DNA of 6,728 nucleotides from an uncultured Collinsella sp. (GTDB lineage Bacteria > Actinomycetota > Coriobacteriia > Coriobacteriales > Coriobacteriaceae), in NCBI GenBank assembly GCA_900550815.1, contig URTW01000111.1:1-6728 (forward strand), in the 5' to 3' direction. The notes beneath the pieces were generated by a model that saw only the letters and a list, made by a program, of their open reading frames with translations, did no database searches and had not been told where the DNA came from. The translations under genes were made by a program, and so were the position numbers. Below, one piece after another: positions 6,220 to 6,728 of the stretch. How positions within the stretch are numbered: position 1 is the stretch's first letter; every line of letters starts with the position of its first letter.

Positions 6220-6274
6220 GTGGGGCGATGTTCGGAAATGTTTTGGTTTATATAGTTTGTTTACATATGAAATA

Positions 6275-6303
6275 TTGAAATCATCACGGATATGTGATAT
6301 AAT
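6275..6303 (+). promoter_or_regulatory. Sigma-70/sigma-A type promoter for fhs
   Basis: TTGAAA (6275-6280) and a perfect TATAAT (6298-6303) are separated by exactly 17 nt. TGA directly before the -10 box gives an extended -10 (TGnTATAAT). The surrounding DNA is very AT-rich. Transcription should start near 6310, giving a leader of about 65 nt before the fhs ATG. That is short for a riboswitch, and I see no folded ligand-binding motif in it. Confidence 0.8.
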
Positions 6304-6374
6304 ATATAGCGTATGATATTTTATATGGGTCTTTACCGATATACTAAAAATTTTTACGAAAGGACTTGATCTAA

Positions 6375-6728
6375 ATGCTGTCAGATATCGAAATCGCAAA
6401 GCAGGCGAAAATGCTCAAAATTGGGGAGGTCGCTGCTAAGCTCGGCATCTCAGAAGATGAATATGAGCCTTATGGTCACTACAAGGCTAAGCTTTCTGAG
6501 TCGCTTTATGCTAAAACTAAAAATGATCCAGATGGTAAGCTTATTCTTGTTACCGCTATAAACCCTACGCCTGCAGGAGAGGGCAAGACCACTATTTCCG
6601 TTGGATTGGCTGAGGCTATGAACAAGATAGGCAAGAAAGCTATACTCGCTCTGAGAGAGCCTTCACTTGGTCCTGTTTTTGGTATCAAGGGCGGTGCGGC
6701 TGGCGGTGGATACGCTCAGGTCGTTCCT
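6375..6728 (+). CDS. fhs: Formate-tetrahydrofolate ligase, N-terminal part (3' truncated by window)
   Basis: The frame is open from ATG 6375 to the window end and gives 118 residues of a family that is usually about 550-560 long. The enzyme uses ATP to join formate to tetrahydrofolate, making 10-formyl-tetrahydrofolate in the cytoplasmic one-carbon pathway. Diagnostic features are the opening SDIEIAKQA, the phosphate-binding loop TPAGEGKTT (residues 65-73) preceded by LILVTAINP, and [20 protein letters not shown], a hallmark of the family. The start is supported by GAAAGGA at 6358-6364, ten bases upstream, and by the promoter at 6275-6303. It sits after a strong terminator and so is its own transcription unit. 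Codon use is mixed and A/T-leaning, unlike the GC-rich genes before 5650, which suggests a Clostridia-type Firmicute source. Confidence 0.95.
   Translation, partial: MLSDIEIAKQAKMLKIGEVAAKLGISEDEYEPYGHYKAKLSESLYAKTKNDPDGKLILVTAINPTPAGEGKTTISVGLAEAMNKIGKKAILALREPSLGPVFGIKGGAAGGGYAQVVP

Noticed and set aside
6304..6374. Tetrahydrofolate riboswitch before fhs
   Set aside because: The leader is only about 65 nt, very AT-rich, and shows none of the paired GC-rich elements expected of that riboswitch.
6157..6399. An 80-codon minus-strand frame in the AT-rich spacer
   Set aside because: It runs over the terminator and promoter of the plus strand, and its Lys/Ile/Tyr/Phe-rich product reflects base composition only.

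Overview
The window reads as two compositionally different pieces of bacterial DNA joined inside one gene. Positions 1 to about 5660 are GC-rich (about 60%), with coding frames that strongly prefer codons ending in C or G. A membrane-bound LuxR-type regulator with an MFS-like front half also lies here. Together these suggest a high-GC gut actinobacterium of the Coriobacteriia (Collinsella-like); this is an inference from style, not a database match. From about 5685 to the end, codon choice switches to A/T-ending codons, the intergenic DNA is about 23% GC by hand count of two lines, and the promoter and terminator look like those of a low-GC Clostridia-type Firmicute.

Layout. (1) 2-457, plus strand: the C-terminal end of a magnesium-transporting P-type ATPase (MgtA type), cut by the window edge. 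(2) 458-644: a convergent intergenic gap with a low-complexity CTGCCG-like stretch and a 16-bp, one-mismatch inverted repeat. (3) 645-2188, minus strand: a LuxR-family regulator with an MFS-like membrane half, split by a frameshift near 1700-1722. (4) 2189-2575: a divergent intergenic region with two 51-nt-period hairpins that share a loop but have different stems. (5) 2576-6166, plus strand: a compact three-gene cluster. It encodes a DUF4428 zinc-ribbon protein, a TFIIB-type zinc-ribbon membrane protein, and an SPFH-domain protein of the so-called virion core (YdjI-like) family with a zinc-ribbon tail. (6) 6183-6219: a strong intrinsic terminator. (7) 6275-6303: a near-consensus promoter. (8) 6375-6728: the N-terminal 118 codons of formate-tetrahydrofolate ligase (fhs), cut by the window end.

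How the genes fit together. The zinc-ribbon/SPFH trio is the main biological unit. Spacing is tight (24 and 48 nt), each gene has a good Shine-Dalgarno site, and all three products carry paired CxxC or CxC ribbons. In Bacillus subtilis the related SPFH protein YdjI is encoded with the zinc-ribbon protein YdjG, YdjH and PspA, and acts in a membrane-stress (PspA) response. A membrane-associated scaffold role is therefore a reasonable inference here, but pspA itself is not in the window. The mgtA and luxR genes are ordinary neighbours with no evident functional link.

The most important caution is that the SPFH gene is a mosaic. Its body matches the GC-rich neighbours, while its tail, terminator and the following fhs gene match a different genome. 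The switch falls at a conserved Met/Gly-rich motif. An assembly chimera is the first explanation to test; a recent recombination event is the second.
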